Shown: positions 6,814-14,211 of the stretch, one piece after another | Layout: each line of letters starts with the position of its first letter | Position numbering within the stretch: position 1 is the first letter of the stretch | NCBI GenBank assembly: GCA_039819285.1 | Contig: JBCBSH010000064.1 | Coordinates: forward strand, 1-19,926 | Origin: JANQGH01 sp039819285 | Lineage (GTDB): Bacteria > Pseudomonadota > Alphaproteobacteria > DSM-16000 > Inquilinaceae | DNA: 19,926 bases | Direction: 5' to 3' | Translations under genes and position numbers: made by a program | The notes under the pieces: model-generated | What the model was told of the DNA's origin: nothing | Seen by the model: the letters and a program-made list of their open reading frames with translations, nothing else | The model's database searches: none

Positions 6814-7628
6814 GCCTCCACGGCCTGGCCGACGCTCTGTTCGGCCAGCAGCGCGCGCGTCGCCGCCGCGACATCATGCTGGCGCATCAGGCTCTCGCCG
6901 ATCAGAAACGTGGTCGCACCCGCCGCCGCCATCCTCGCCAGGTCCTCTGGCGCATAAAGCCCGCTTTCGGCAACAAGCAGTCGGTTCGACGGTACGCGGG
7001 ATGCAAGGGTCTCGGTCACATCAAGATTTGTCTCTAGAGTTTTGAGATTTCTGTTGTTAATTCCGATAAGCTGAGAATTTAGATTAAGTGCACGATCAAG
7101 CTCATGCCCATCATGCACCTCGACCAGTACGTCCATGCCAAGGTTGATAGCGGTTTGTTCCAGTTCGGATGCCTGGGCATCGCTCAGCGCCGCCATGATC
7201 AGCAGAATGCAGTCCGCGCCCAGTGCCCGCGCCTCGACCACCTGATAGGGGTCAAGCATGAAGTCCTTGCGCAGCACGGGCAGGTCCACCGCCGAGCGCG
7301 CGGCGGTCAGATAGGTGTCGTCGCCCTGGAAGTACGGAATGTCGGTCAGTACGGAGAGACAGGTGGCGCCACCCGAAGCATAGGCGCGCGCCAGGGTCGG
7401 CGGATCGAAGTCGGCGCGGATCAACCCTTTTGACGGCGACGCCTTCTTGATCTCGGCGATCAGGCCATAGCGGCCAGTTGCTCGGGCGTGTCGAAGGGCA
7501 GCCGCAAACCCACGCGGCGCTTCCGTTCCGGCGGCGCGCTGTTCCAGGTCCGCCGGCGACATCTCTGCCTTCCTGGCCGCGATGTGTTGGCGTTTGTCCG
7601 CGCAGATGCGTTCCAGCACGTCGGCCAT
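6810..7628 (-). CDS. trpC: Indole-3-glycerol phosphate synthase
   Basis: TrpC closes and decarboxylates CdRP to indole-3-glycerol phosphate in tryptophan synthesis. It is a stand-alone 272-residue TIM barrel, not fused to TrpF. Motifs in order: LIAEIKKASPSKG (56-68, catalytic Lys), VLRKDFMLDPYQV (118-130), DCILLIMAAL (139-148), LIGINNRNLKTLE (187-199) and LLVAESGL (217-224). The start at 7628 lies four bases after the trpD stop and matches the family N-terminus MADVLERICADKR; an in-frame start at 7664 would overlap trpD by 32 bases. Codons for residues 180-203 are strikingly AT-rich compared with the rest of the gene (see 7020-7091). The stop overlaps the moaC start. Confidence 0.97.
   Translation of the reverse strand: MADVLERICADKRQHIAARKAEMSPADLEQRAAGTEAPRGFAAALRHARATGRYGLIAEIKKASPSKGLIRADFDPPTLARAYASGGATCLSVLTDIPYFQGDDTYLTAARSAVDLPVLRKDFMLDPYQVVEARALGADCILLIMAALSDAQASELEQTAINLGMDVLVEVHDGHELDRALNLNSQLIGINNRNLKTLETNLDVTETLASRVPSNRLLVAESGLYAPEDLARMAAAGATTFLIGESLMRQHDVAAATRALLAEQSVGQAVEA
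7020..7091 (-). other. AT-rich, atypical-codon patch inside trpC
   Basis: Twenty-four consecutive trpC codons (residues 180-203, around the active-site INNRNLKT) contain 23 G or C out of 72 bases, about 32%, in an otherwise strongly GC-rich gene. The patch uses CTT three times, AAT four times, CTA twice, and AGA, GGA, TCT, ACA, ACT and AAA, codons that are scarce in the flanks. The reading frame and family alignment are intact, with no insertion. The cause is unknown: a recombined fragment, or selection on the nucleotide sequence itself. Confidence 0.75.
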
Positions 7629-7632
7629 GCCG

Positions 7633-8664
7633 TCAGTCCGTCCGTTCGTTGGTGATCGCAACAAGCTTGGCTAGCGCGTCGGCGGCCGCGCCGCTGCCAA
7701 TTGTCGCCGTCGCCAGCTCCATGCCGTCGGCCAAGTCCTGCGCTTTGCCGGCGACGACCAGGGCCGCTGCGGCGTTCAGTAGCACGATGTCGCGATAGGG
7801 GCTCGGTTCGCCGGCCAAGACCGCACGCAAGGCAGTGGCATTGGTCTCGCCGTCGCCGCCCTTCAGGTCCGCCGGGTCGGCCAGGGGCAGCCCGACATCC
7901 GCTGGCGAGATCTCGAACACCTCGACCGTGCCACCGTGCAACGAGGCAACCATGGTCGGACCCGTGGTCGTGATTTCGTCCATACCGTCGGAGCCGTGCA
8001 CGACCCAGGCGCGCTCGGCGCCCAGATTGCCCAGCACGCGGGCCTGCACCTCAACCCATTCGGGCGCAAACACGCCCATCAACTGCCGCTTGGCGCCGGC
8101 GGGGTTGGACAATGGCCCCAGCAGGTTGAAGACGGTGCGCGTGCCCAACTCCACCCTGGTCGGGCCGACATGGCGCATTGCCCCATGGTGTCTCTGGGCG
8201 AACAGAAAGCAGACATTCGCCTCCCACAAGGCGCGCTGCACGAGCGCCATATCGGCATCGATGTTGACACCCAGCGCCGTCAGCACGTCGGCCGCACCTG
8301 TTTTGCTGGATTGCGCCCGGTTGCCGTGTTTGGCCACCGGAACGCCGGCGCCGGCCAGCACGAACGAGACGGCGGTGGAGATGTTGTAGCTGCCGGACTG
8401 GTCGCCGCCAGTGCCGCAGCAGTCGATCGCCCCCTCCGGCGCCTCGATTCGCAGCGCCTTGTCGCGCATGATCTGTGCCGCGCCGGTGATCTCGTCGACC
8501 GTCTCGCCACGCAGGCGCAGGGCCATCAGAAGGGCGCCGGTCTGGGACGGTGTCGCCTCGCCGGACATGATGACGTCGAATGCCGCCGCTGCGGTTTCCT
8601 GGTCCAACCGCTCGCCGTTGGCGAGCCGGGCGATGAAGGGCTGAAGGCGATCAAAGCTGGTCAT
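7633..8664 (-). CDS. trpD: Anthranilate phosphoribosyltransferase
   Basis: TrpD transfers the phosphoribosyl group of PRPP to anthranilate, the second step of the tryptophan branch. The 343-residue protein has the usual length. It shows an N-terminal helical domain (1-70), the PRPP-binding glycine loop CCGTGGDQSGSYNIST (82-97), KHGNRAQSSKTGAADVL (112-128), VGPTRVELGTRTVFNLLGPLSNPA and the acidic metal-binding motif DGMDEIT. It is not fused to trpG. The start lies four bases after the trpG stop and its own stop four bases before trpC, so it sits inside a compact operon. Confidence 0.97.
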   Translation of the reverse strand: MTSFDRLQPFIARLANGERLDQETAAAAFDVIMSGEATPSQTGALLMALRLRGETVDEITGAAQIMRDKALRIEAPEGAIDCCGTGGDQSGSYNISTAVSFVLAGAGVPVAKHGNRAQSSKTGAADVLTALGVNIDADMALVQRALWEANVCFLFAQRHHGAMRHVGPTRVELGTRTVFNLLGPLSNPAGAKRQLMGVFAPEWVEVQARVLGNLGAERAWVVHGSDGMDEITTTGPTMVASLHGGTVEVFEISPADVGLPLADPADLKGGDGETNATALRAVLAGEPSPYRDIVLLNAAAALVVAGKAQDLADGMELATATIGSGAAADALAKLVAITNERTD

Positions 8665-8668
8665 GAGG

Positions 8669-9250
8669 TCAGGCCGCGCGCCGCCGTTCGGTCAGGGCGA
8701 TGAAGTTCCTTAGCAAGTCATGGCCATGCTGCGACGCGATGCTTTCCGGATGGAACTGCACGCCATGCACTGGCCGCTCACGATGCTCCAGCCCCATGAT
8801 CAGGCCGCTTTCGGTCTCCGCCGTGATCATCAAATCGTCGGGCAGCGACGGACGGTCGACAGTCAGCGAATGGTAGCGCGTTACCGTGATCGGTGATGGC
8901 AGTCCTGCGAACACGCCGCTGCCGGTGTGGCTGACCGGCGACAGCTTGCCGTGCATGATTTCCGGCGCGCGCACGACCTTGCCGCCATAGGCCTGGCCGA
9001 TCGACTGATGGCCGAGGCAGACGCCGAGAAGCGGTAGATTGCCGGCGGCCTTGACCAGATCCAGGCAGATACCCGCCTTGTCGGGGTCGCACGGTCCCGG
9101 CGACAGGACGATGCCGTCCGGGTTCATCGCCAGCGCCTCGTCGACCGTGATCTGGTCGTTCCGGCGCACGACGGTGGACGCCCCAAGCTCGCCCAGAAAG
9201 TGGACGAGGTTGTAGGTAAAGCTGTCATAATTGTCGATCAGCAGCAGCAT
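8669..9250 (-). CDS. trpG: Anthranilate synthase component II, glutamine amidotransferase
   Basis: TrpG releases ammonia from glutamine for TrpE. The 193-residue class I amidotransferase starts with MLLLIDNYDSFTYNLVHFLGELG, has the oxyanion loop LSPGPCDPDKAG (49-60), nucleophile Cys78 in GVCLGHQ, and His167 and Glu169 in VQFHPES. The ATG at 9250 is preferred over a GTG nine bases upstream because an AAGG ribosome-binding sequence lies eight bases before it. In some bacteria this subunit also serves aminodeoxychorismate synthase (PabA role); no pabB is in the window, so a shared role cannot be judged. It follows trpE after 63 bases, the only sizeable gap within the operon. Confidence 0.96.
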   Translation of the reverse strand: MLLLIDNYDSFTYNLVHFLGELGASTVVRRNDQITVDEALAMNPDGIVLSPGPCDPDKAGICLDLVKAAGNLPLLGVCLGHQSIGQAYGGKVVRAPEIMHGKLSPVSHTGSGVFAGLPSPITVTRYHSLTVDRPSLPDDLMITAETESGLIMGLEHRERPVHGVQFHPESIASQHGHDLLRNFIALTERRRAA

Positions 9251-9313
9251 CGACCGCACCTTGTTCTCTGTCTCGGCGCCACACTAGCCATCGTCTTGGT
9301 CCATGGCCAGATG

Positions 9314-10819
9314 TCAGCGCCGCCCGGCGAAGCGGATGGCCTCTTCGGCGGCACGCACCAGCGCGCGTGCCTTTTGCCGCGTTTCTTCCAACTCCGCCAG
9401 CGGGTCGCTGTCCGCCACGACACCGCCACCGGCCTGGATGTGCAGCTTGCCGTCGGCGATGACGCCGGTGCGGAGCGCGATGCAGGTGTCGAGATCGCCA
9501 TTGGCGCCGAAATAGCCGACCGCGCCGGCATAGATCCCGCGCCTCGCGACCTCCAACTCGTCGATGATCTCCATCGCCCGCACCTTGGGTGCGCCGGAAA
9601 CCGTACCGGCAGGAAAGCCGCCGACCAGCGCGTCCAATGCGTCCTTATCCTCCGCCAGTCGCCCCTCGACATGGGAGACGATGTGCATAACGTGCGAGTA
9701 GTACTCGATCTTGAACTGCTCGGTGACCTCGACGGAGCCGATTTGGGCGACCCGGCCGACATCGTTGCGGCCGAGATCGAGCAGCATCAGATGCTCCGCC
9801 CGTTCCTTTGGATCGGCCAGCAATTCTTCGGCCAAAGCCTTGTCTTCCGCCGCGTCCACGCCACGCCTGCGGGTGCCGGCCAACGGGCGGATTGTGACAG
9901 TGTCGTCACGCACCCGGACCAAGATCTCCGGGCTAGAACCGACAATGCTGAAGGCCCCGAAATCGAGATAGAACAGAAAAGGCGACGGGTTCAGCCGCCG
10001 CAGCGCGCGATAGAACGACAGGGGCGGCAGTCGGAACGGAACCGTGAAGCGCTGCGACGGCACGACCTGGAAAATGTCGCCGGCGCGGATGTACTCCTTG
10101 GCCTTCTCCACGGCCTCGCAGTACGCCTCTGGGCTGGTGTTTGACACCGGCTCCGGCAATGGTTCCAGCGCCTCGCCGCCGTCGCGACGGTAGGGCAGGG
10201 AGCGTTCGAAGTCGGCCACCGCGTCCGCCAGCCGCTCGCGCGCCAGGCCATAGGCCGCCTCGGCGGACAGGCCGGCGCTTGGCCAGACCGGCGTAACCAG
10301 CGTGACCTTGTCCTCGATATTGTCGAACACCGCCACGATGGTCGGCCGCATCAAGACGCTGTCGGGCACGCCCAGCGTGTCCGGATTATCGTCCGGCAGC
10401 CGTTCCATATGCCGGACCATGTCGTAGCCGAGATAGCCGAACAGGCCGGAGGCGATGGGCGGCATGCCGTCGGGCAGGGCGATGCGGCTCGCGTTGATCA
10501 ACCGGCGCAGGCTTTCCAGCGGCGGCAACTCCTCTGGTTCGAACGTGTTGAGGTCGGCGCGCGCGGTGCGGTTGATCTCGGCGCGGTCGCGGCTCGACCG
10601 CCAGATCAGGTCGGGCTTCATGCCGATGGCGGAGTAGCGGCCGCGCACCGCGCCGCCCTCGACGGACTCGAACAGGAAGCTGTAAGGCCGTTGGTCCGCC
10701 AGCTTCAGCATGGCGGAGACGGGCGTCTCCAAATCGGCCACCAAGGTCGTCGAGGCGACCTGTGGCGCGCCCTCGTCATAGGTTCGGATGAACCCGTCGA
10801 GGTCCGGCGATATCTGCAT
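9314..10819 (-). CDS. trpE: Anthranilate synthase component I
   Basis: TrpE makes anthranilate from chorismate using TrpG-supplied ammonia and is the feedback-controlled first step of tryptophan synthesis. The 501-residue product is of normal length and is not fused to TrpG. The N-terminal feedback-site motif appears as SFLFESVEGG (47-56, the counterpart of LLES). The C-terminal chorismate-binding domain carries LAGTRRRG, LDLGRNDVGRVA, YYSHVMHIVSHVEG, FPAGTVSGAPKVRAMEII and IQAGGGVVADSDP. It starts five bases after the ppiD-like stop, so there is no room for a trp leader peptide or attenuator directly before it; end-product control is likely at the enzyme or at the distant operon promoter. 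Confidence 0.97.
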   Translation of the reverse strand: MQISPDLDGFIRTYDEGAPQVASTTLVADLETPVSAMLKLADQRPYSFLFESVEGGAVRGRYSAIGMKPDLIWRSSRDRAEINRTARADLNTFEPEELPPLESLRRLINASRIALPDGMPPIASGLFGYLGYDMVRHMERLPDDNPDTLGVPDSVLMRPTIVAVFDNIEDKVTLVTPVWPSAGLSAEAAYGLARERLADAVADFERSLPYRRDGGEALEPLPEPVSNTSPEAYCEAVEKAKEYIRAGDIFQVVPSQRFTVPFRLPPLSFYRALRRLNPSPFLFYLDFGAFSIVGSSPEILVRVRDDTVTIRPLAGTRRRGVDAAEDKALAEELLADPKERAEHLMLLDLGRNDVGRVAQIGSVEVTEQFKIEYYSHVMHIVSHVEGRLAEDKDALDALVGGFPAGTVSGAPKVRAMEIIDELEVARRGIYAGAVGYFGANGDLDTCIALRTGVIADGKLHIQAGGGVVADSDPLAELEETRQKARALVRAAEEAIRFAGRR

Positions 10820-10824
10820 GGTGG

Positions 10825-12714
10825 TCAGCTTTGGTGATACTGGCGATCGAGAACCGACTGATGGATCTCGACGTCGATGGCCTCGTGCAACTGGTCGAAA
10901 AACTGCCGCAGCAATTCCGTGCCCATGGCGTTTTCCGCGTTAGCCTGCACGGACTGATAGGCGAAGTCGTCCGGATTCGGCTCCGGCAGTTCAATTACGT
11001 CCAGCCGAACGACAAGCTGGTTAACGCCGTCGTCAACTGTCTCGACATCGCCGATATGCATGGTGAACAGGCGCTCGATCGCCGCTTGTGGCAGGTCACC
11101 CCGGTTGCTGCCGTCACGCAGCAAGGCCACCGTGCTCGTCGCAGTGCCATTGAACGCCGATGCCACTTCAGACGGGTCATTGCCGGCGGCCAGCCGCTGT
11201 TCAACCAACTCGGCCTGCCGAGCGGCTCCGCGGCCGCGTTCGGCGTTCCGCCAGGCGGCCTCAACCTCGTCACGCACTTGGTCGAAGGGGCGAACCGCCG
11301 GTGGCACGATGCCGTCGACCCGCGCCGTGAAATAGGCCGTATCGGACGCCTCTTCCATCAGGCTCGCCTCGCCCTCATCGAGGTCGAAGGCGATCGCTGC
11401 GATCGCCGGCAGGTTGGGCAGGTCGGGCGCGTCGCTGCCAAACTGGACGGAACCATCGGCGGCGATGGGGGGTGTTCGAACCGCCGTCAGGCCGAGAACG
11501 CTGACCGCTTCGCTCAAGTCCGTGCCGGCGGCTAACTCGTCCTCCAGCGCGTTCACCTGCTCAAAGACGACGTCCAGCGCGCGGTCGATCTGGATGTCGC
11601 GCCGCAAGCTGTCTGCGACCTCTTCCAAGGGGCGCTCCTCCTCGGCCTCGATGCCGGTGAGTTGCAGCACATGCCAGCCGAACACGGTCTCGATCGGGTC
11701 GGTAACGCCGTCGGGCGACAGCGCGAAGCCCGCGTCCGCCAACTCGCCGAACATGTCCGACCGGGTCGACCAGTCCAGCGGGATGATGTCGCCTTCGATG
11801 CTGTCGTCCGCCGCCAACGCGTCCGCCAGGCTGCCGTTGGCGCGGGCTGCCTCGGCGAGGGCGCTGGCCTGGCTCTGGTCGTCCAGGATCACCTGATCGA
11901 ACTGACGCTGTTCGTCCGCAACGAACTGCTCCAGCCTTTGCTCGTAAGCTTCCGAAAGCTCTTCGTCGGAAACCGCGATCTCGTCGGCATAATCCTCGGC
12001 TTGGATGGCGACGACGGTCAGGTTGCGATACTCAGGCGCCGTGAACAGCTCACCATTTTCGGAATGGAAGGAGCGAAGGTCGTCTTCGGTCGGCTCGTCC
12101 ACATCGAAGATCGTGGCATAGGGAATGCTCACGACGTCAGCGATACGGCCTTCCTGCCGATATTCGAACAGCGCGTCGCCCAGGGTTGCGGGCACCCAGG
12201 CGCCGCGCAGAACGGAAAGCTGCAGAACGCCCTGCTGGATATCGCGCCGGACCTCTTCGACAAAGGCCGCCTCGCTGAGGCCCCGGTTGGACAGATAACC
12301 TAGCAGTCTTTGATTGTCGAACTGGCCCGTGACGCTGCTTTGGAAGCGCGGATCTACGCGGATCTGGGCGGCCACCACCTCGTCGGGAATGACCAGTTCC
12401 ATGTTGCGGCTGAGCTGGATCAACAGCGCCTGATTGACCAGCCGGTCGAGCACGTCGTCGACCAACCCGTCCTCCAGCGCGTCATCGGTGGTGTAGCCAT
12501 CATCGTTCTGCCGCTCGAAGGCGACCTGGCGCTGGAACTCCGCATTGAAGGCGTTGAGGTCGATTTCAATCTCGCCCACGGTCGCGACCACCGTGTCGGG
12601 CGGCGCATCGCGGAAGAAGTCGCCGATACCCCAAACCGCAAAGCTCAAGACCAGCAGCAGCAGCAGGATCTTAACCAGCCAAGAGCTGGCCTTGTTGCGA
12701 AGGGTTTGGATCAT
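10825..12714 (-). CDS. ppiD: PpiD/SurA-like periplasmic peptidyl-prolyl isomerase or chaperone, membrane anchored
   Basis: This 629-residue protein matches the PpiD architecture: a short cytoplasmic N-terminus (MIQTLRNKASSW), one membrane helix (about 13-32, ILLLLLVLSFAVWGIG), a SurA-like helical chaperone region (about 40-190), a parvulin-type rotamase segment (about 265-358, with the FGWHVLQLTGI end motif) and a second helical arm. It would sit in the inner membrane facing the periplasm and help outer-membrane or exported proteins fold. The periplasmic part is very rich in Asp and Glu. The parvulin segment is diverged, so isomerase activity is uncertain and a pure chaperone role is possible. 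It is the first gene of the operon continuing into trpE (five-base gap). Confidence 0.9.
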   Translation of the reverse strand: MIQTLRNKASSWLVKILLLLLVLSFAVWGIGDFFRDAPPDTVVATVGEIEIDLNAFNAEFQRQVAFERQNDDGYTTDDALEDGLVDDVLDRLVNQALLIQLSRNMELVIPDEVVAAQIRVDPRFQSSVTGQFDNQRLLGYLSNRGLSEAAFVEEVRRDIQQGVLQLSVLRGAWVPATLGDALFEYRQEGRIADVVSIPYATIFDVDEPTEDDLRSFHSENGELFTAPEYRNLTVVAIQAEDYADEIAVSDEELSEAYEQRLEQFVADEQRQFDQVILDDQSQASALAEAARANGSLADALAADDSIEGDIIPLDWSTRSDMFGELADAGFALSPDGVTDPIETVFGWHVLQLTGIEAEEERPLEEVADSLRRDIQIDRALDVVFEQVNALEDELAAGTDLSEAVSVLGLTAVRTPPIAADGSVQFGSDAPDLPNLPAIAAIAFDLDEGEASLMEEASDTAYFTARVDGIVPPAVRPFDQVRDEVEAAWRNAERGRGAARQAELVEQRLAAGNDPSEVASAFNGTATSTVALLRDGSNRGDLPQAAIERLFTMHIGDVETVDDGVNQLVVRLDVIELPEPNPDDFAYQSVQANAENAMGTELLRQFFDQLHEAIDVEIHQSVLDRQYHQS

Positions 12715-12741
12715 CGTTTCGCCACACGCTTTGAACGGTTA

Positions 12742-12758
12742 GCGCCTCACATAGGCGC
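12742..12758 (-). other. Small perfect hairpin in the ppiD leader
   Basis: GCGCCT and AGGCGC pair perfectly around the five-base loop CACAT. If transcription starts near 12763 from the candidate promoter, the hairpin occupies the very 5' end of the operon mRNA, 27 bases before the ppiD ATG. It could stabilise the transcript end, but it is short and may be chance. Confidence 0.3.
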
Positions 12759-12760
12759 GA

Positions 12761-12798
12761 AGCGGCCGCACTATAAGAGCGGGATTGGAGCGGCCGCA
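12761..12798. repeat. Direct repeat AGCGGCCGCA flanking the operon promoter
   Basis: The 10-base sequence AGCGGCCGCA occurs at 12761-12770 and again at 12789-12798, 28 bases apart start to start. Its core GCGGCCGC is itself palindromic. The copies bracket the -10 candidate and overlap its two promoter elements, as a pair of operator sites could, but no known regulator is matched. Confidence 0.5.
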
Positions 12799-12799
12799 A
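12770..12799 (-). promoter_or_regulatory. Candidate promoter of the ppiD-trp-moaC-moeA operon
   Basis: On the minus strand a -35-like TTGCGG (12794-12799) and a -10-like TATAGT (12770-12775, five of six consensus matches) are separated by 18 bases. The predicted start near 12763 leaves a leader of about 50 bases. It is the only convincing promoter I see for the eight-kilobase run of minus-strand genes, lying in the 176-base divergent gap between ppiD and tpiA. I did not find an equally good plus-strand promoter for tpiA there. Confidence 0.4.
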
Positions 12800-12890
12800 T
12801 GCTGACGGCGTTTGATCTGTGTTTGCCGCGCCGGCCCATGGCTGCTAAACGGCCCTGCCCATCGCGTCTTTTGAAGCCGGAGCTTGCCCC

Positions 12891-13637
12891 ATGCGCCCCC
12901 TGATCGCCGGTAATTGGAAAATGAACATGACCAAGACGGCCGGCACCGCCCTGGCGCGCGATCTTGGCCTGCGCTACGCAGAACAGGCGGAGCGCGACTA
13001 CGACCTTCTGGTCTGCCCGCCGGCCACGCTGATCGATGCGGTTGGCCAGGCGGTTGCGGGCAGCGGCGTGTTTGTCGGCGGTCAGGACTGCCATGCGGCC
13101 GAAGATGGGGCTTATACGGGCGAGATTGCCGCCGGCATGCTGGTGGATCTGGGCTGCGCCCACGTGATCGTCGGCCATTCCGAACGGCGGCAATATCACG
13201 GCGAGTTGGACCTGCTGATCGGCGAAAAGGCAAAGGCCGCGTACAAGGCCGGTCTGATCGCGATCATCTGCATCGGCGAGACCGAAGCGGAGCGCGACGC
13301 GGGCGACGCGCTGGCGGTGTGCTCGCGGCAGATCGCAGGGTCCGTGCCCAACACAGCGACGCCGGAGAATACGGTGGTCGCGTATGAGCCCGTGTGGGCC
13401 ATCGGCACCGGCCGGACGCCGACAACGGGTGACGTGGCGGAGGTGCATGCCCATATACGAGCGGAACTGTCGCGCCATATGTCCGGCGCTGATGCGGTGC
13501 GCCTGCTTTACGGCGGTTCGGTCAAGCCTGGCAACGCCAGACAGTTGCTGGCGGTGCCGAACGTCGACGGTGCGCTGGTCGGCGGTGCCAGCCTGTCGGC
13601 CGATGATTTCTGGGCCATCGCCCAAAGTTGCGTCTAG
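12891..13637 (+). CDS. tpiA: Triosephosphate isomerase
   Basis: TpiA interconverts dihydroxyacetone phosphate and glyceraldehyde-3-phosphate in glycolysis and gluconeogenesis. The 248-residue TIM barrel begins MRPLIAGNWKMN with catalytic Lys10, has His96 in IVGHSERR and Glu166 in YEPVWAIGTG, and ends with the phosphate-binding LLYGGSVKPGNA and GALVGGASL motifs. A GGAG sequence nine bases before the ATG fits as a ribosome-binding site. It opens the plus-strand block and is divergent from the ppiD operon. Its stop codon lies within a possible pseudoknot (13636-13668). Confidence 0.98.
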   Translation: MRPLIAGNWKMNMTKTAGTALARDLGLRYAEQAERDYDLLVCPPATLIDAVGQAVAGSGVFVGGQDCHAAEDGAYTGEIAAGMLVDLGCAHVIVGHSERRQYHGELDLLIGEKAKAAYKAGLIAIICIGETEAERDAGDALAVCSRQIAGSVPNTATPENTVVAYEPVWAIGTGRTPTTGDVAEVHAHIRAELSRHMSGADAVRLLYGGSVKPGNARQLLAVPNVDGALVGGASLSADDFWAIAQSCV

Positions 13638-13668
13638 CCAAAGCCGGGCCCCTTGGCTAAAACCCGGC
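13636..13668 (+). other. Interleaved inverted repeats at the tpiA stop, possible H-type pseudoknot
   Basis: Two perfect 6-base complementary pairs are interleaved in the order A-B-A'-B': AGCCAA (13636-13641) with TTGGCT (13653-13658), and GCCGGG (13643-13648) with CCCGGC (13663-13668). The connecting segments are 1, 4 and 4 bases, compatible with an H-type pseudoknot or with two mutually exclusive hairpins. It begins in the tpiA stop codon and precedes secG by about 95 bases. No T-tract follows, so it is not a standard terminator. Confidence 0.4.
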
Positions 13669-13762
13669 GCAACGTGTGACAAACGGGTGCCGGGACGGCA
13701 CCGAATGACAGGCATAAGGCTCGGCTCTCATACAGCCGGCCGCTGCCGATTGGATCGTTAAC

Positions 13763-14080
13763 GTGCTGCAGATTCTTCTTGTCGTTCACCTGATGATCTC
13801 GATTGCCCTCGTGGCCGTCGTGCTGCTTCAGCGCAACGAGGGCGGCGGACTCGGCATTGGTGGGCCCAGCCTGGGCAACCTGTCGTCCGTGCGCGGAACG
13901 GGCAATTTTCTGACGCGGCTGACGGCTGTCCTTGCGGCACTCTTCATGCTCGGAACGTTGGCCCTGGCGATTGTGGCACGCGAAACCACGCGTCCTGCGG
14001 AAGACAGCTTGATCCTGCAGCCGCTCGCCCCGGTCGAGGCGCCGGCCGAGGACAGCGCGCCCGCCGTACCTCTGAACTAA
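13763..14080 (+). CDS. secG: Preprotein translocase subunit SecG
   Basis: SecG is the small auxiliary subunit of the SecYEG channel in the inner membrane. The 105-residue product has two hydrophobic helices (about 3-21 and 52-71) joined by the family loop VVLLQRNEGGGLGIGG, followed by SVRGTGNFLTRLTAVLAALF, and ends in an Ala/Pro/Glu-rich tail typical of alphaproteobacteria. I chose the GTG at 13763, which gives the canonical N-terminus MLQILLVVHLMIS; there is only a weak purine-rich sequence upstream. The position between tpiA and pyrG is the common alphaproteobacterial arrangement. Confidence 0.93.
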   Translation: MLQILLVVHLMISIALVAVVLLQRNEGGGLGIGGPSLGNLSSVRGTGNFLTRLTAVLAALFMLGTLALAIVARETTRPAEDSLILQPLAPVEAPAEDSAPAVPLN

Positions 14081-14130
14081 CCGCTCTCTCGGTTAGCATC
14101 GGGCGTCGCGTCGCGGCGTCCGCCTCCGTT

Positions 14131-14150
14131 CGCCCGGGTTTTGTCGGGCG
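14131..14150 (+). terminator. Weak hairpin between secG and pyrG
   Basis: CGCCCG and CGGGCG form a six-base GC stem with the eight-base loop GGTTTTGT, about 50 bases after the secG stop. No T-tract follows the stem, so it may be an RNA structure in the pyrG leader rather than a terminator. Confidence 0.25.
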
Positions 14151-14211
14151 CCCTCAGCCATGTCATCAAGGCATGGCAACGCAATCGAGAATCGGGTTAA
14201 TGTCGAATTCC

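Noticed and set aside
5123..6877. A 584-residue frame running through moaC into moeA, as if a longer MoeA or a fusion
   Set aside because: The first 180 residues are Arg/Gly/Pro-rich out-of-frame translation of moaC and trpC; the canonical MoeA N-terminus MISVEDAKRR starts at 6337 at the moaC stop.
9251..9313. The 63-base trpE-trpG gap as a possible attenuator or leader peptide
   Set aside because: The only small frame (MDQDDG) has no Trp codon and I see no terminator/antiterminator pair.
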